Shown here piece after piece: positions 15,952-25,732 of a stretch of DNA of 64,000 bases. Source of the DNA: Leucobacter allii (GTDB lineage: Bacteria > Actinomycetota > Actinomycetes > Actinomycetales > Microbacteriaceae); assembly GCF_022919155.1 (NCBI RefSeq), contig NZ_CP095045.1, positions 1,178,001 through 1,242,000 on the forward strand, in the 5' to 3' direction. Numbering within the stretch: position 1 is the first letter of the stretch; every line of letters begins with the position of its first letter. The notes beneath the pieces were generated by a model. That model was not told the origin of the DNA, ran no database searches, and saw only the letters and a program-made list of their open reading frames with translations. Made by a program: the position numbers and the translations under genes.

Positions 15952-16965
15952 TCACCGGTGCGCCGTCCGCGGCTCCTCGGCGGCCGGAAGGAGGACGTCG
16001 CTGCGCTTGTAGTGGGTGAGGAGCGGGCTCGCCTCGACCCGACCGCCGAGGGGAGCCAGACGGGCCTCGAACGCTCGGAGCAGCGCGTGCAGTTCGAAGC
16101 GCGACTCCGCGGTCACGAGTGCCTGCGCCCGGCGCTCCGAGGGGAGCTGGACGGCCCAGCGGGTGCGCCAGTGCTCGGCGAGCGCGATGCCGACGGCGTC
16201 GAGCTCGGCGAGCGGAGCGTGGACGGTGAGGAGCGCTTCGAGGGGGAAGCCCAGCAGCGCCGGATCGACGACCGCGCGGATGCTCAGGAAATCCGTCTCC
16301 TGCATGACCGCGATCCGCTTGCGCACCGTCGGCTTGGCGATGCCGACGGCGCTCGCGATGGCGTCGATGCTCAGGCGCCCATCGGTGCTGAGCAGCTCGA
16401 TGATCTGCAGATCGACGTCGTCGGGATCGAACGGCCGGCCCTCCCCGGCCCGCGACGTGGCCGCGAGGGCGCGGCTCTCGTTCTCGCCGAGCTGCTCCAA
16501 CTGCTCCGGGCGCAGAATATTCGGGTGCCAGCCGCGCACGGTGCGGCGGTAGTGATCGATGTAGGCGAAGGACGCGTGGGTGATCGGCAGAGCGGCCAGC
16601 TCCTCCTCGATGAATCCGGCGCGATCCTCGAACCGCAGGTAGCACTCGGCGATCACGGTGCTGCTGCCGACCAGCGTCGCCACCCAGAGTGTCTCGTCGC
16701 GCTTCGCGAGCCAGGCGGCGACGCCCCGCAGCTCCGCCGGCGCGCAGGCGATGCGGGCGAGGTACCCCTCACCGCGATTGACGAGTCCGGGCTGGGAGAG
16801 TCCTTTCACGCGCACGAGGCCCGAGTCAAGCAGGCGCGTCCCCCGGCGCGCCACGGTGCGCTCCTGGATGCCGGTGGCCTGTGCGATGAGGCGCCAGGGG
16901 GCGCGTCCGTTGCGCAGCAGCGCGGCGCAGATCTCCCGGTCGGCCCGGTCGAGGGTGTCAGGCAT
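15952..16965 (-). CDS. Lrp/AsnC-family regulator with two Lrp modules
   Basis: A 337-residue protein, about twice the usual Lrp length. Residues ~5-60 form one AsnC-type helix-turn-helix (Asp-Arg-Ala-Asp-Arg-Glu-Ile-Cys-Ala-Ala-Leu-Leu) followed by a RAM-like domain. Residues ~180-235 form a second (Asp-Asp-Val-Asp-Leu-Gln-Ile-Ile-Glu-Leu-Leu, then Gly-Ile-Ala-Lys-Pro-Thr-Val-Arg-Lys-Arg-Ile) with another effector domain. This fused form is common in actinobacterial catabolic loci. An AAGGAG ribosome site precedes the ATG. It is divergent from the amidase/ABC operon across 164 nt and is most likely its regulator, sensing the imported substrate or product (inference). Confidence 0.9.
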   Translation of the reverse strand: MPDTLDRADREICAALLRNGRAPWRLIAQATGIQERTVARRGTRLLDSGLVRVKGLSQPGLVNRGEGYLARIACAPAELRGVAAWLAKRDETLWVATLVGSSTVIAECYLRFEDRAGFIEEELAALPITHASFAYIDHYRRTVRGWHPNILRPEQLEQLGENESRALAATSRAGEGRPFDPDDVDLQIIELLSTDGRLSIDAIASAVGIAKPTVRKRIAVMQETDFLSIRAVVDPALLGFPLEALLTVHAPLAELDAVGIALAEHWRTRWAVQLPSERRAQALVTAESRFELHALLRAFEARLAPLGGRVEASPLLTHYKRSDVLLPAAEEPRTAHR

Positions 16966-17036
16966 CGGGGCTCCTTCGGTCCATGTCGGAGCCTATCGCG
17001 GGAACGAACGCTCTCCGACGCGTGAGCGGATTTCAT

Positions 17037-17065
17037 TTGACATTATCGACATCTCGGGTGATCAT
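17037..17065 (+). promoter_or_regulatory. promoter of the amidase/ABC importer operon
   Basis: TTGACA (17037-17042) and GATCAT (17060-17065) are spaced by 17 nt in a distinctly AT-rich stretch (about 17028-17125). The ~58-nt leader ends in a strong AAGGAGG ribosome site. Partial direct repeats GACATTATC/GACATCTC around the spacer could bind the divergent Lrp regulator. Confidence 0.6.
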
Positions 17066-17129
17066 CTATTCCTAAAGAAGCAAAATTGATGCAGATTATG
17101 CTCTCTTTCGCTTATTCAAGGAGGAATTG

Positions 17130-18587
17130 GTGCCCGAATCGGAAATTGACCTGTGCCGGCGCAGCGCGATCGATCAGCTGGCGGCGCTCGCGTCGGGCGA
17201 GCTGTCGGCGCGCGAGCTGCTGCACGAGACGCGACGACGCCACGCGGAGGCGAACCCCGTGATCAACGCCGTGGTGACGACGGACTTCGCGGCAGCTGAG
17301 CGCGCGGCCGACGCATCCGACCGCCGACGGGCCGCGGGGCCGCCCGCCCGCCCGCTGGAGGGACTGCCCGTGGCGGTGAAGGACCTCGAGGACACGGCGG
17401 GGATGCGCAGCACCTACGGCTCGACGCTGCACGCCGAGCACGTGCCGCAGGCCGACTCGCTCTTGGTGGCGCGGCTGCGCGCGGCCGGTGCCGTGATCTA
17501 CGGTAAGACCAACACGCCGGAGTTCGGGACCGGATCCCACACGTACAACGGGGTCTTCGGCACGACGACGAACCCCTACGATCCGACGCGCTCCGCGGGC
17601 GGCTCGAGCGGCGGGGCCGCCGCCGCCCTCGCCGCCGGGCTGAGCTCGGTCGCCGACGGCTCGGACATGGGCGGATCGCTGCGCAACCCCGCCTCGTTCT
17701 GCAACGTCGTCGGGTTCCGACCGTCCATGGGCCGGGTGCCGAACTGGCCGGTGACCGATGCCTGGGACACGCTCGCCACGAACGGCCCGATGGGCCGGAC
17801 CGTCGGCGACGCCGCGCTGCTGCTCTCCGCCATCTCCGGGGGCGATGATCGGGCGCCGCTGGCGTTCCCCGAGCCGCTCGCAGCCGCCCCGGAGACCGCG
17901 GCCGCCCCTCTGCGCATCGGCTGGAGCCGCACCCTGGGCGGACTCGACATCGAGCCCGAGGTCACGGCGGTGCTCGACGGCGACGGCCTCCCCGAGCTCC
18001 AGCGGCTGGGACACGCCCTCACCGATGTCGAGCCCGAGCTCGCCGAGGCCGACGCCGCATTCCGCGTCCTCCGCGGTCTGAACTACGCGCGCTCCTTCGG
18101 GCACCTGCTCGCGGAGCACCGTGACGCGCTCAGCCCCGAGCTCACCGCGAACGTCGAGTTCGGCGAACGGCTGACCATCGCGGACTACTTCGAGGCCCGT
18201 GAGCAGCGCACCCGCGTCTACCGCAGGATGCTGGAACTGTTCTCCCGCATCGACGTGCTCGCCGCGCCGGTCACCGCCGTGCTGCCCTTCGACGCCCGCA
18301 CCACGTGGCCGCGGGAGATCAACGGCATCGCGCAGCCCGACTATCTCGAGTGGATGCGCGCGAGCTGGCGCATCACGGTGACGGGCTTCGCCGCCATCAG
18401 CGTGCCCTGCGGGTTCAGCGACACGGGGCTGCCGGTCGGCCTGCAGCTCATCGCCCCGCCGCGGCACGAGGACCGGCTGCTCGCCGTCGCGGCGGCCTTC
18501 GAACGAGCCCGTCCCGTCTGGCGGGAGACTCCGCGCGTCCTCGCCGCCGCGTCGAGCACCCACACATCGAACATGGAGGTCGTCTAA
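17130..18587 (+). CDS. amidase (amidase-signature family)
   Basis: A 485-residue amidase-signature hydrolase. The Ser-cisSer-Lys triad is visible: Lys in Val-Ala-Val-Lys-Asp-Leu-Glu (~residue 85), cis-Ser in Gly-Gly-Ser-Ser-Gly-Gly-Ala-Ala-Ala-Ala (~155), and the nucleophile in Gly-Ser-Asp-Met-Gly-Gly-Ser-Leu-Arg-Asn-Pro-Ala (~176). GTG 17130 is chosen since AAGGAGG ends 5 nt before it; a TTG one codon upstream is too close. It is not GatA, as gatB/gatC are absent and the operon continues with a polyamine-type importer. It probably hydrolyses an amide taken up by that importer; the substrate is unknown. Confidence 0.9.
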   Translation: MPESEIDLCRRSAIDQLAALASGELSARELLHETRRRHAEANPVINAVVTTDFAAAERAADASDRRRAAGPPARPLEGLPVAVKDLEDTAGMRSTYGSTLHAEHVPQADSLLVARLRAAGAVIYGKTNTPEFGTGSHTYNGVFGTTTNPYDPTRSAGGSSGGAAAALAAGLSSVADGSDMGGSLRNPASFCNVVGFRPSMGRVPNWPVTDAWDTLATNGPMGRTVGDAALLLSAISGGDDRAPLAFPEPLAAAPETAAAPLRIGWSRTLGGLDIEPEVTAVLDGDGLPELQRLGHALTDVEPELAEADAAFRVLRGLNYARSFGHLLAEHRDALSPELTANVEFGERLTIADYFEAREQRTRVYRRMLELFSRIDVLAAPVTAVLPFDARTTWPREINGIAQPDYLEWMRASWRITVTGFAAISVPCGFSDTGLPVGLQLIAPPRHEDRLLAVAAAFERARPVWRETPRVLAAASSTHTSNMEVV

Positions 18588-19667
18588 ATGGGAACCGATT
18601 CTGGTGCGACGCTGTCGATCAGGCAGCTGACCAAGCACTTCGTGACGCCGGAGGGCGCGGACTTCACGGCGCTCGCGGGCATCGATCTCGAGATCGTGCC
18701 GGGCGAGTTCTTCGTGATGCTCGGCCCCTCCGGCTGCGGCAAGACGACCCTGCTCCGTTCGATCGCGGGCCTCGAACAGCCCACGAGCGGGGAGATCTGG
18801 CTCGGCGACGCCCGCATCGACCGTCTGCCGCCGTACCGGCGCCGCGTCAATACGGTGTTCCAGGCCTACGCGCTCTTCCCGCACCTCACCGTGCGCCAGA
18901 ACATCGCGTTCGGGCTCGAGATGGAGGGCAAGCCGGCGAAATCGCCCGAGGTCGCCGCCCGCGTCGACGAGATGCTCGAGCTGGTCGGACTGTCGGCCTT
19001 CGGCAGCCGGAAGCCCGCGCAGCTCTCGGGCGGGCAGCAGCAGCGCGTCGCGCTCGCCCGCGCCCTCGCGAAGCAGCCCGACGTGCTGCTGCTCGACGAG
19101 CCGCTGTCGGCGCTCGATCTCAAGCTGCGCCGGGGCATGCAGACCGAGCTCAAACGGATCCAGGTCGAATCGGGCATCACCTTCGTGTTCGTGACGCACG
19201 ACCAGGAGGAGGCCATGAGCATGGGGGATCGCATCGCGGTCTTCAACCAGGGCGCCATCGCGCAGCTCGGTGCGCCGCGCGCGCTGTACGCCGAGCCGGC
19301 GAACCGCTTCGTCGCGGAGTTCATCGGCGAGATGAACTTCGTGCCGGTGATCCCCGAGGCCGGGGGAGCCCGGACGCGCGACGGGGGGCTGATCCCCGAC
19401 GGCGCCCTCGCCGAGCCGATCCGCGTCGCGGGGGAGGCGACCGTCGGGATCCGCCCCGAGCATCTCCGCGTGGTCCCCGACGGGATCTTCGCCGGCGAGA
19501 TCATCGCCTCGCAGTACACCGGCACCGATCTGCGCCTGTGCATCCGCACCGCATCCGGCGGGGAGCTCTGGGCGCGCGTCGACGCGAACCACTCGGGAGC
19601 GAGCGCGGTCGGGGAGCGGATCGCGCTCGACATCGCTCCCCGGGCCGCTCGGCTGGTGCGCGCATGA
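18588..19667 (+). CDS. ABC transporter ATP-binding protein, PotA type
   Basis: A 359-residue importer ATPase of the spermidine/putrescine/opine class. Walker A Gly-Pro-Ser-Gly-Cys-Gly-Lys-Thr-Thr (~residue 45), signature Leu-Ser-Gly-Gly-Gln-Gln-Gln-Arg (~146), Walker B [11 protein letters not shown] (~166), and a C-terminal TOBE domain with Gly-Ile-Arg-Pro-Glu-His (~288). It starts directly after the amidase stop codon with no gap and its stop overlaps the next start, so it is part of the same operon. Confidence 0.93.
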   Translation: MGTDSGATLSIRQLTKHFVTPEGADFTALAGIDLEIVPGEFFVMLGPSGCGKTTLLRSIAGLEQPTSGEIWLGDARIDRLPPYRRRVNTVFQAYALFPHLTVRQNIAFGLEMEGKPAKSPEVAARVDEMLELVGLSAFGSRKPAQLSGGQQQRVALARALAKQPDVLLLDEPLSALDLKLRRGMQTELKRIQVESGITFVFVTHDQEEAMSMGDRIAVFNQGAIAQLGAPRALYAEPANRFVAEFIGEMNFVPVIPEAGGARTRDGGLIPDGALAEPIRVAGEATVGIRPEHLRVVPDGIFAGEIIASQYTGTDLRLCIRTASGGELWARVDANHSGASAVGERIALDIAPRAARLVRA

Positions 19668-20623
19668 GCGCGCACCCCACGGTTCCGGTCGACGTTGCGG
19701 CGGCCGAGCGCTTCCGCGAGACCCGGTGGCGCCGGCCCGGGAGCGCGACGGCCTGGCTCGCCGCACCCGGCATCCTCCTCGGTATCGTCTTCGTGGCGAT
19801 CCCCGTGATCCTCGTCGTCGTCTACTCCTTCATGAGCAAGGCGCCGGGCGGAGTCGGCGTCGCCGGGCCGGCGAATCTCGAGAGCTGGCAGAAACTGCTG
19901 TTCGAGGAGGACTTCAGCGGCACCTTCGCCTTCAACGGCCAGTACCTCGAGGTGCTGTGGCGCTCGGTCTGGGTCGCGGCGCTCACGACGGTGCTCGCCA
20001 TCGTGATCGCCGTGCCGACGGCGGTCTGGATCGCCACGCGTCGCCCCCGCGTGCGCACTCTGCTGGTGCTCGCCGTGACGATCCCGTTCTGGACGAACAC
20101 CCTCATCCGCACCTACGCCTGGATGATCCTCCTCAACGACCAGGGCATCGTCAACTCCGGGATCGGCGCGCTCGGCCTGTCCCCGCTGCCGCTGTATCCG
20201 AGCCAGTTCGCGACGGTCATCGGCCTGGTCTACGTCTTCGTCCCCTTCATGATCCTCCCGATCTACACGAGCGCGGCGAAGTTCGACTTCCGCCTGGCGG
20301 AGGCGGCCTACGATCTCGGGGCGACGCGCTGGCGCGTGGTCACGCGCGTGCTGCTGCCGAGCCTGCGCTCGGGGATCCTGGCCGGCAGCCTGCTCGTCTT
20401 CGTGCCGGCGCTCGGCGCCTTCATCCAGCCGATGCTGCTGGGCGGGGCGAAAGTCGACTTCATCGGCACCGTGATCCAGCGGCAGTTCAAGGAATCCATG
20501 AACTGGCCGTTCGGCGCCGCCATCTCCGTCGCGCTGCTGATCCTGACCCTCCTGGCGCTGCTCGGCTTCGCGTTCGCCGCGAAACGGGTCTCGGCCCAGG
20601 GCGAGAAAGTGAGCCTCCTGTGA
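19664..20623 (+). CDS. ABC transporter permease, PotB type
   Basis: A 319-residue permease with six predicted helices. The PotB-like block [14 protein letters not shown] lies near residue 142, and the EAA loop Glu-Ala-Ala-Tyr-Asp-Leu-Gly-Ala near 213. ATGA overlap with the ATPase gene and GTGA overlap with the next permease indicate strict co-translation. Confidence 0.92.
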   Translation: MSAHPTVPVDVAAAERFRETRWRRPGSATAWLAAPGILLGIVFVAIPVILVVVYSFMSKAPGGVGVAGPANLESWQKLLFEEDFSGTFAFNGQYLEVLWRSVWVAALTTVLAIVIAVPTAVWIATRRPRVRTLLVLAVTIPFWTNTLIRTYAWMILLNDQGIVNSGIGALGLSPLPLYPSQFATVIGLVYVFVPFMILPIYTSAAKFDFRLAEAAYDLGATRWRVVTRVLLPSLRSGILAGSLLVFVPALGAFIQPMLLGGAKVDFIGTVIQRQFKESMNWPFGAAISVALLILTLLALLGFAFAAKRVSAQGEKVSLL

Positions 20624-21414
20624 AATCCCGCGCGTTCAAGGCGCTCAACGCCTTCCCCGGCTTCGCCGGGATCGGCATCGCGCTGCTGGCGTTCCTGTAC
20701 CTGCCGCTCGCCGTCATTGTGGGGTACTCGTTCAACGCGAACAACATCGTCATGGTGTGGGACGGCTTCAGCCTCGCCTGGTACGCGGAGGTGTTCCGCT
20801 CGGAGCAGATCCAGCAGGCGTTCATGAACTCCGTGATCATCGCCGTCTGGTCGACGCTCATCGTGCTCGTTCTGGCCGTGCTCGTCGCCGTGGGGCTCGT
20901 GAGCATGCGCCGCCGCAACTCGGCGCTCGTCAGCGGGCTGCTGTCGGCGCCGCTCATCCTGCCCGAGATCGTCCTCGCCATCGCGATCCTCAGCCTCTTC
21001 GCCTTCGCGAAGGTTCCGCTCGGGGTTCCGGCGATGATCGTCGGTCACGCGGTGGTCGGGCTCCCGTTCGCGCTGATGACGATCCGTTCGCGGCTCGCCG
21101 AGGCCGACTGGAGCCAATTCGAGGCGGCCGCCGATCTCGGGGCGGACGAACGGCGGATCTTCCGCCGCATCACGCTCCCGATGCTCACCCCGGCGATCAT
21201 TTCGGGCGGCATGCTCTCCTTCATCGTGTCGATGGACAACTTCATCATGTCCTTCTTCACCGCCGGCCCGGGGTCCACCACCCTGCCGCTCTACATCTGG
21301 GGCGCGCTCCGCGTGGGTCTCACCCCGGAGATCAACGCGCTGTCGACCATGATCCTGGTCGCCTCCGTCCTCGTGCTCCTCCTCTCCCGATTCATCACAC
21401 GCAAGAAAGGGTGA
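20620..21414 (+). CDS. ABC transporter permease, PotC type
   Basis: A 264-residue permease with six helices and the typical PotC segments Tyr-Leu-Pro-Leu-Ala-Val-Ile-Val-Gly-Tyr-Ser-Phe-Asn near residue 23 and EAA loop Glu-Ala-Ala-Ala-Asp-Leu-Gly-Ala near 168. The GTG start overlaps the previous stop. It pairs with the PotB-type protein to form the channel. Confidence 0.92.
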   Translation: MKSRAFKALNAFPGFAGIGIALLAFLYLPLAVIVGYSFNANNIVMVWDGFSLAWYAEVFRSEQIQQAFMNSVIIAVWSTLIVLVLAVLVAVGLVSMRRRNSALVSGLLSAPLILPEIVLAIAILSLFAFAKVPLGVPAMIVGHAVVGLPFALMTIRSRLAEADWSQFEAAADLGADERRIFRRITLPMLTPAIISGGMLSFIVSMDNFIMSFFTAGPGSTTLPLYIWGALRVGLTPEINALSTMILVASVLVLLLSRFITRKKG

Positions 21415-21417
21415 CCC

Positions 21418-22542
21418 ATGCGCACCATCACGTCACACACCCCGTTCAGAGCCGCGCTCGCGTCCGTCGCCGCAGCAGCGCTGCTCTTCGGCGCCACCGC
21501 CTGCGCCGGCGGCGCCTCGTCCGGCGGCGAGGCCGCGGGCGGCAGCGACGCCGCCTTTCCCGAGCAGGGCTCCGGGGAGGTGAACCTCTTCAACTTCACG
21601 AACTACATCAGCCCCGATGCGCTCGAGAAGTTCACCGCGGACACCGGCATCACGGTCAACGTCGACACCTTCTCCTCCGCCGAGGAGATGGTCGCCAAGG
21701 TGAAGACCGGCTCGGCGACCTACGACGTCGTCACGGTCTCGGACTACGTCGCCGGGGACCTCATCGCGAGCGGGCAGCTCGCCGAGATCGACACCACGAC
21801 CTTCCCCAACGGCGGCAACATCGAGGACGCCTTCGTCGACGCGTACTTCGACGAGGGACGCAAGTACACCTCCCCGTACGCGGTGGTCTACCAGGGGATC
21901 GGGGTCAATCCAGAGGTGGTCACGGAGCCGGTCGCCTCCTGGGCGGACTACTTCGCGGCGCCGGCGAGCGCCGGCGGCAAGATCGGGCTCCACGACAGCC
22001 AGACCTACGTCATCGACGCCGCGCTCATGGCCGTCGGCGCCGAGGCCTGCAGCACGGACAACGCCGACTACCAGCGGGCGCTCGATCTCCTGAACGAGTT
22101 CAAGCCGAGCATCAAGATCATCAGCTCCGACGGCACGATCGACCGCCTCGCCGGAGGTGAGACGGTGCTCTCCACGATGTGGAACGGATCCTTCGCCCGC
22201 GCTCAGGCTCAGGATCCCGCGCTCGAGTACGTGTTCCCCGAAGAGGGCTTCATGATGGGATCGGACAACCTCGCGATCCTCACGAACGCGCAGAACCAGG
22301 ACAACGCCAAGATCTTCCTGAACTGGATGCTCGATCCCGAGAACGCGGCCATCAACGCGGACTTCATCAAGTACACCTCGCCCGTCGAGGGCATCGAGGA
22401 GTTCCTGCCCGAGCCCGGCGACGGCGACGCGCCGGTGATCGTGGCCGACGCCGAGACGATGGAGCGCGCGCACGATCAGGTGCCGTGCTCGGCCGATGTC
22501 AAGGAGCAGTACGACAAGCTCTGGACGATGTTCAAGGGCTGA
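21418..22542 (+). CDS. spermidine/putrescine-type substrate-binding lipoprotein (PotD/PotF family)
   Basis: A 374-residue solute-binding protein. The N terminus has a hydrophobic signal ending in a lipobox, Phe-Gly-Ala-Thr-Ala-Cys (Cys30 or so), so it would be lipid-anchored outside the membrane. The mature protein begins [10 protein letters not shown] as PotD/PotF do, and has Tyr-Asp-Val-Val-Thr-Val-Ser-Asp-Tyr near residue 101. The ligand may be a polyamine, an N-acyl polyamine or another amide, given the amidase in the operon. It is the last gene; a strong hairpin follows. Confidence 0.92.
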   Translation: MRTITSHTPFRAALASVAAAALLFGATACAGGASSGGEAAGGSDAAFPEQGSGEVNLFNFTNYISPDALEKFTADTGITVNVDTFSSAEEMVAKVKTGSATYDVVTVSDYVAGDLIASGQLAEIDTTTFPNGGNIEDAFVDAYFDEGRKYTSPYAVVYQGIGVNPEVVTEPVASWADYFAAPASAGGKIGLHDSQTYVIDAALMAVGAEACSTDNADYQRALDLLNEFKPSIKIISSDGTIDRLAGGETVLSTMWNGSFARAQAQDPALEYVFPEEGFMMGSDNLAILTNAQNQDNAKIFLNWMLDPENAAINADFIKYTSPVEGIEEFLPEPGDGDAPVIVADAETMERAHDQVPCSADVKEQYDKLWTMFKG

Positions 22543-22554
22543 TTCCCGCCCCGG

Positions 22555-22592
22555 GCGAGCGCGGGCCGTCGGAACGGACGGCTCGCGCTCGC
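22555..22592 (+). terminator. terminator of the amidase/ABC operon
   Basis: Left arm 22555-22570 and right arm 22577-22592 are complementary at 15 of 16 positions with a 6-nt loop, starting 12 nt after the stop. No T-tract. Confidence 0.7.
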
Positions 22593-22657
22593 GCGTCAGC
22601 CCGCGGGCGCGGCAGTATGCTGGAGGCATCCTGTCCAGGCATGCTAAGGAGCGCTCC

Positions 22658-23722
22658 GTGACCCGTACCATCAAGCTCGCAGTCATCCCCGGCGACGGCA
22701 TCGGCCCCGAGGTCGTCGCCGAGGCGAATCGCGTGCTCGATGCGGTGCTGACCGGCGGCGATGTCGCGCTCGAGCGCACCGAGTTCCGCCTCGGCGCCGA
22801 GCGCTTCCTCGCGACGGGGGAGACCCTGCCCGCCGCGGAGCAGGCCGCGATCGCGGAGCACGACGCGATCCTCTTCGGCGCGGTCGGCGGGGTGCCGGGA
22901 GACCCGCGGCTCAAGGACGCGAACATCGAGCGCGGGCTGCTGCTCAAGCTCCGCTTCGACTTCGACCACTACGCGAACGTGCGCCCCTGCACGCTGTTCC
23001 CGGGGGTCGTCTCGGCGCTGGCCGATCCCGGCGCGGTCGACTTCGTGGTGGTCCGCGAGGGCACCGAGGGCCCCTACGCGGGCAATGGCGGCACGCTCCG
23101 CGCGGGGACGCCGGGCGAGGTCGCCACGGAGGTCTCCGTGAACACGGCGCACGGCATCGAGCGCGTGGTCCGCTACGCCTTCGAGACCGCCCGCGAGCGG
23201 CCGCGCCGCAAGCTCACCTGGGTGCACAAGACCAACGTGCTCACCCACGCCGGCGCGGTCTGGCAGCGGCTCGTGCAGTCGATCTCCGCGGAGTTCCCCG
23301 AGATCGCCGTCGACTACATGCACATCGACGCGGCGACGATCTTCATGGTGCAGGATCCGTCGCGCTTCGACGTCATCGTGACTGATAACCTGTTCGGTGA
23401 CATCCTCACGGACCTGGCCGGCGCCATCGGCGGCGGCATCGGGCTCGCAGCCTCCGGCAACATCAATCCCGAGGGCGCCTTCCCGAGCATGTTCGAGCCC
23501 GTCCATGGATCTGCTCCCGACATCGCAGGGCAGCAGAAGGCGGACCCGACCGCGGCGATCCTCTCCGCGGCGATCATGCTCGACCATCTCGGCCTCCCCG
23601 GCGAGGCGGAGCGCGTGCGCGCCGGCGTGCGCGCCGACCTCGCCGCCCGCGGCGCCGAGCCCCGCGCGACCGCCGCCATCGGCGACGCCATCATCGCGGC
23701 CCTCCCCGGCCGCCGCGCGTAA
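22658..23722 (+). CDS. leuB: 3-isopropylmalate dehydrogenase
   Basis: Third enzyme of leucine synthesis, NAD-dependent oxidative decarboxylation of 3-isopropylmalate. The 354-residue protein has the N-terminal [10 protein letters not shown] and the family [23 protein letters not shown] stretch near residues 220-255. GTG 22658 is supported by an AAGGAG site 6 nt upstream; TATGCT at 22616-22621 is a likely -10. First gene of a leuB-ilvE-FAH operon; leuA lies 19 kb away on the other strand. Confidence 0.95.
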   Translation: MTRTIKLAVIPGDGIGPEVVAEANRVLDAVLTGGDVALERTEFRLGAERFLATGETLPAAEQAAIAEHDAILFGAVGGVPGDPRLKDANIERGLLLKLRFDFDHYANVRPCTLFPGVVSALADPGAVDFVVVREGTEGPYAGNGGTLRAGTPGEVATEVSVNTAHGIERVVRYAFETARERPRRKLTWVHKTNVLTHAGAVWQRLVQSISAEFPEIAVDYMHIDAATIFMVQDPSRFDVIVTDNLFGDILTDLAGAIGGGIGLAASGNINPEGAFPSMFEPVHGSAPDIAGQQKADPTAAILSAAIMLDHLGLPGEAERVRAGVRADLAARGAEPRATAAIGDAIIAALPGRRA

Positions 23723-23747
23723 CCATTCGACCGCAGAAAGCACCCTC

Positions 23748-24866
23748 ATGAGCGACCTCGCATTCACCCGCACCGACGCGACGCGGAAGCCCCAGTCCGA
23801 GCGCGACGCGATCCTCGCGGACCCCGGCTTCGGCAACCACTTCACCGACCACATGGTCTCGATCGCGTGGACGAAGGACGGCGGGTGGCACGACGCCGAG
23901 GTCGTCCCCTACGGGCCGATCCCGATGGACCCCGCCTCCTCGGTGCTGCACTACGGCCAGGAGATCTTCGAGGGGCTGAAGGCCTATCGCCATGCGGACG
24001 GCTCGATCGTCGCGTTCCGGCCCGAGGAGAACGCCCGGCGTCTGAACGAGAGCGCCCGGCGCCTCGCGCTGCCCGAGTTGCCCGTCGAGCTCTTCGTGCG
24101 CGCGGTGCACGAGCTCGTGGAGGTCGACGCCGACTGGGTGCCGAGCGGGGCCGACCAGAGCCTCTACCTGCGCCCGTTCATGATCGCCGACGAGAGCTTC
24201 CTCGGGGTGCGCGCCGCGCACCGGGCGCGCTTCATGATCATCGCGAGCCCCGCGGGCGCGTACTTCACCGGCGGCGTGAAGCCCGTCTCGATCTGGCTGT
24301 CCTCCGAGCTGGCCCGCGCCGGGCACGGCGGCACCGGAGCGGCCAAGTGCGGGGGCAACTACGCGTCCTCCCTGCTGCCCACCAACATCGCGGCGGCGAA
24401 CGGCTGCGCCCAGGTGCTCTTCACCGACTCCGCCACGGAGGACACGATCGACGAGCTCGGCGGCATGAACCTGTTCCTCGTGCGCGCCGACGGGACGCTC
24501 ATCACGCCCGCGCTCAACGGCAACATCCTCGACGGCATCACGCGCAAGAGCCTCATCCGGCTGGCCGGGGACCGCGGCCACGCGGTCGAGGAGCGCGCCG
24601 TGACGGTGTCCGAATGGCGCGACGGCGTGGCCGACGGCTCCATCGTCGAGGCCTTCGCCTGCGGCACGGCCGCGGTGATCACCCCGATCGCTCGGCTCAA
24701 GGGCGAGGCGGGGACCATCGTCGATTTCGGCGAGGCGGCGCCCGGCGCGCTCACGATGTCGCTGCGCGAGGAGCTCACCGGGATCCAGTTCGGGGTGCGC
24801 GAGGACCCTCACGGCTGGCTCGACGTGATCGTCCCGGCCGCCGTCGGCGCGGGGATGCGGGCGTGA
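23748..24866 (+). CDS. ilvE: branched-chain amino acid aminotransferase
   Basis: A 372-residue class IV PLP aminotransferase making Leu, Ile and Val from their keto acids. It has the N-terminal Gly-Phe-Gly-Asn-His-Phe-Thr-Asp-His-Met motif of actinobacterial IlvE, the Tyr-Gly-Gln-Glu-Ile-Phe-Glu-Gly-Leu-Lys-Ala-Tyr block (~residue 69), and the PLP lysine in Ala-Lys-Cys-Gly-Gly-Asn-Tyr-Ala (~201). The start is 25 nt after leuB and the stop overlaps the next start codon, so it is within one operon. Confidence 0.95.
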   Translation: MSDLAFTRTDATRKPQSERDAILADPGFGNHFTDHMVSIAWTKDGGWHDAEVVPYGPIPMDPASSVLHYGQEIFEGLKAYRHADGSIVAFRPEENARRLNESARRLALPELPVELFVRAVHELVEVDADWVPSGADQSLYLRPFMIADESFLGVRAAHRARFMIIASPAGAYFTGGVKPVSIWLSSELARAGHGGTGAAKCGGNYASSLLPTNIAAANGCAQVLFTDSATEDTIDELGGMNLFLVRADGTLITPALNGNILDGITRKSLIRLAGDRGHAVEERAVTVSEWRDGVADGSIVEAFACGTAAVITPIARLKGEAGTIVDFGEAAPGALTMSLREELTGIQFGVREDPHGWLDVIVPAAVGAGMRA

Positions 24867-25651
24867 AGGTCGCGCGCTTCCAGGCCGAGGGGGAGATCTC
24901 CTACGGGGTCCTCGATCAGGCGGAGCACGGGGGCGGCGTCGAGCTCGTCGAGCTCACCGGGGATCCGATGGTCGCGGGATACGACACGACGGGCCGGCGC
25001 TTCCGACTCGAGGACGTGCGCCTGCTCGCGCCCGTCATCCCGCGTTCGAAGGTCGTGTGCGTCGGCAAGAACTACGCCGACCACGTCGCCGAGATGGCCG
25101 ACGTCACCGGCGGCGAGGCGCCCGAGGCGCCGCTCCTCTTCCTGAAGCCGAACACCTCCGTGATCGGCCCGGGCGACGCCATCGTGCGCCCGGAGGTCTC
25201 CGAGCGGGTCGAGCACGAGGGCGAGCTGGCCCTCGTCATCGGCGCCGTCGCGAAGGACGTGCCTGAGGAGGACGCGCTCACGGTCGTCTTCGGCTTCACC
25301 TGCGCGAACGACGTCACGGCCCGCGATCTCCAGATCGCCGACGGCCAGTGGACGCGCGGCAAGGGCTTCGACACCTTCTGCCCGCTAGGACCGGTGATCG
25401 AGACCGATCCGGATCTGCGCGATGCGCGCATCGTGACGCGCGTGAACGGCGAGATCCGCCAGGAGGGCCGCACCTCCCAGCTGATCCACTCGCTCGCGCG
25501 CATCGTCTCCTACGCCTCGCAGGCGTTCACGCTCCTGCCGGGCGACGTGATCCTCACCGGCACGCCGGCGGGCGTCGGGCCGCTCGATGCGGGCGACACG
25601 GTCGAGGTGGAGATCGAGGGGATCGGGATCCTCCGCAACAGCGTGGTCTGA
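24863..25651 (+). CDS. fumarylacetoacetate hydrolase family protein
   Basis: A 262-residue FAH-superfamily protein. Metal-binding residues are seen in Val-Gly-Lys-Asn-Tyr-Ala-Asp-His (~71), Glu-His-Glu-Gly-Glu-Leu (~118, two acidic ligands) and Ala-Asn-Asp-Val-Thr-Ala-Arg-Asp (~150). Members include fumarylpyruvate hydrolases and oxaloacetate decarboxylases, so the reaction is not fixed. GTG start overlapping the ilvE stop shows translational coupling with branched-chain synthesis genes. Confidence 0.9.
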   Translation: MKVARFQAEGEISYGVLDQAEHGGGVELVELTGDPMVAGYDTTGRRFRLEDVRLLAPVIPRSKVVCVGKNYADHVAEMADVTGGEAPEAPLLFLKPNTSVIGPGDAIVRPEVSERVEHEGELALVIGAVAKDVPEEDALTVVFGFTCANDVTARDLQIADGQWTRGKGFDTFCPLGPVIETDPDLRDARIVTRVNGEIRQEGRTSQLIHSLARIVSYASQAFTLLPGDVILTGTPAGVGPLDAGDTVEVEIEGIGILRNSVV

Positions 25652-25657
25652 CACCGC

Positions 25658-25692
25658 GCGATCCGCCGGTCGCGCGGCCGACCGCGGATCGC
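25658..25692 (+). terminator. hairpin after the leuB-ilvE-FAH operon
   Basis: GCGATCCGC (25658-25666) pairs perfectly with GCGGATCGC (25684-25692); the interior can form a second GGTCG/CGACC stem. It begins 7 nt after the stop codon. Confidence 0.68.
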
Positions 25693-25732
25693 TGTGCGAC
25701 ACTGGTCTCCCCGACGAAGGACAGGTGCACAG

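Noticed and set aside
15890..17129. Integrated element using tRNA-Glu as attachment site
   Set aside because: No integrase gene, no duplicated tRNA 3' end noticed, and codon use of the neighbouring genes matches the rest of the window.
17130..18587. Assignment of the amidase as GatA of the Glu-tRNA-Gln amidotransferase
   Set aside because: No gatB or gatC is present, and the gene is the first of an importer operon under an Lrp regulator.
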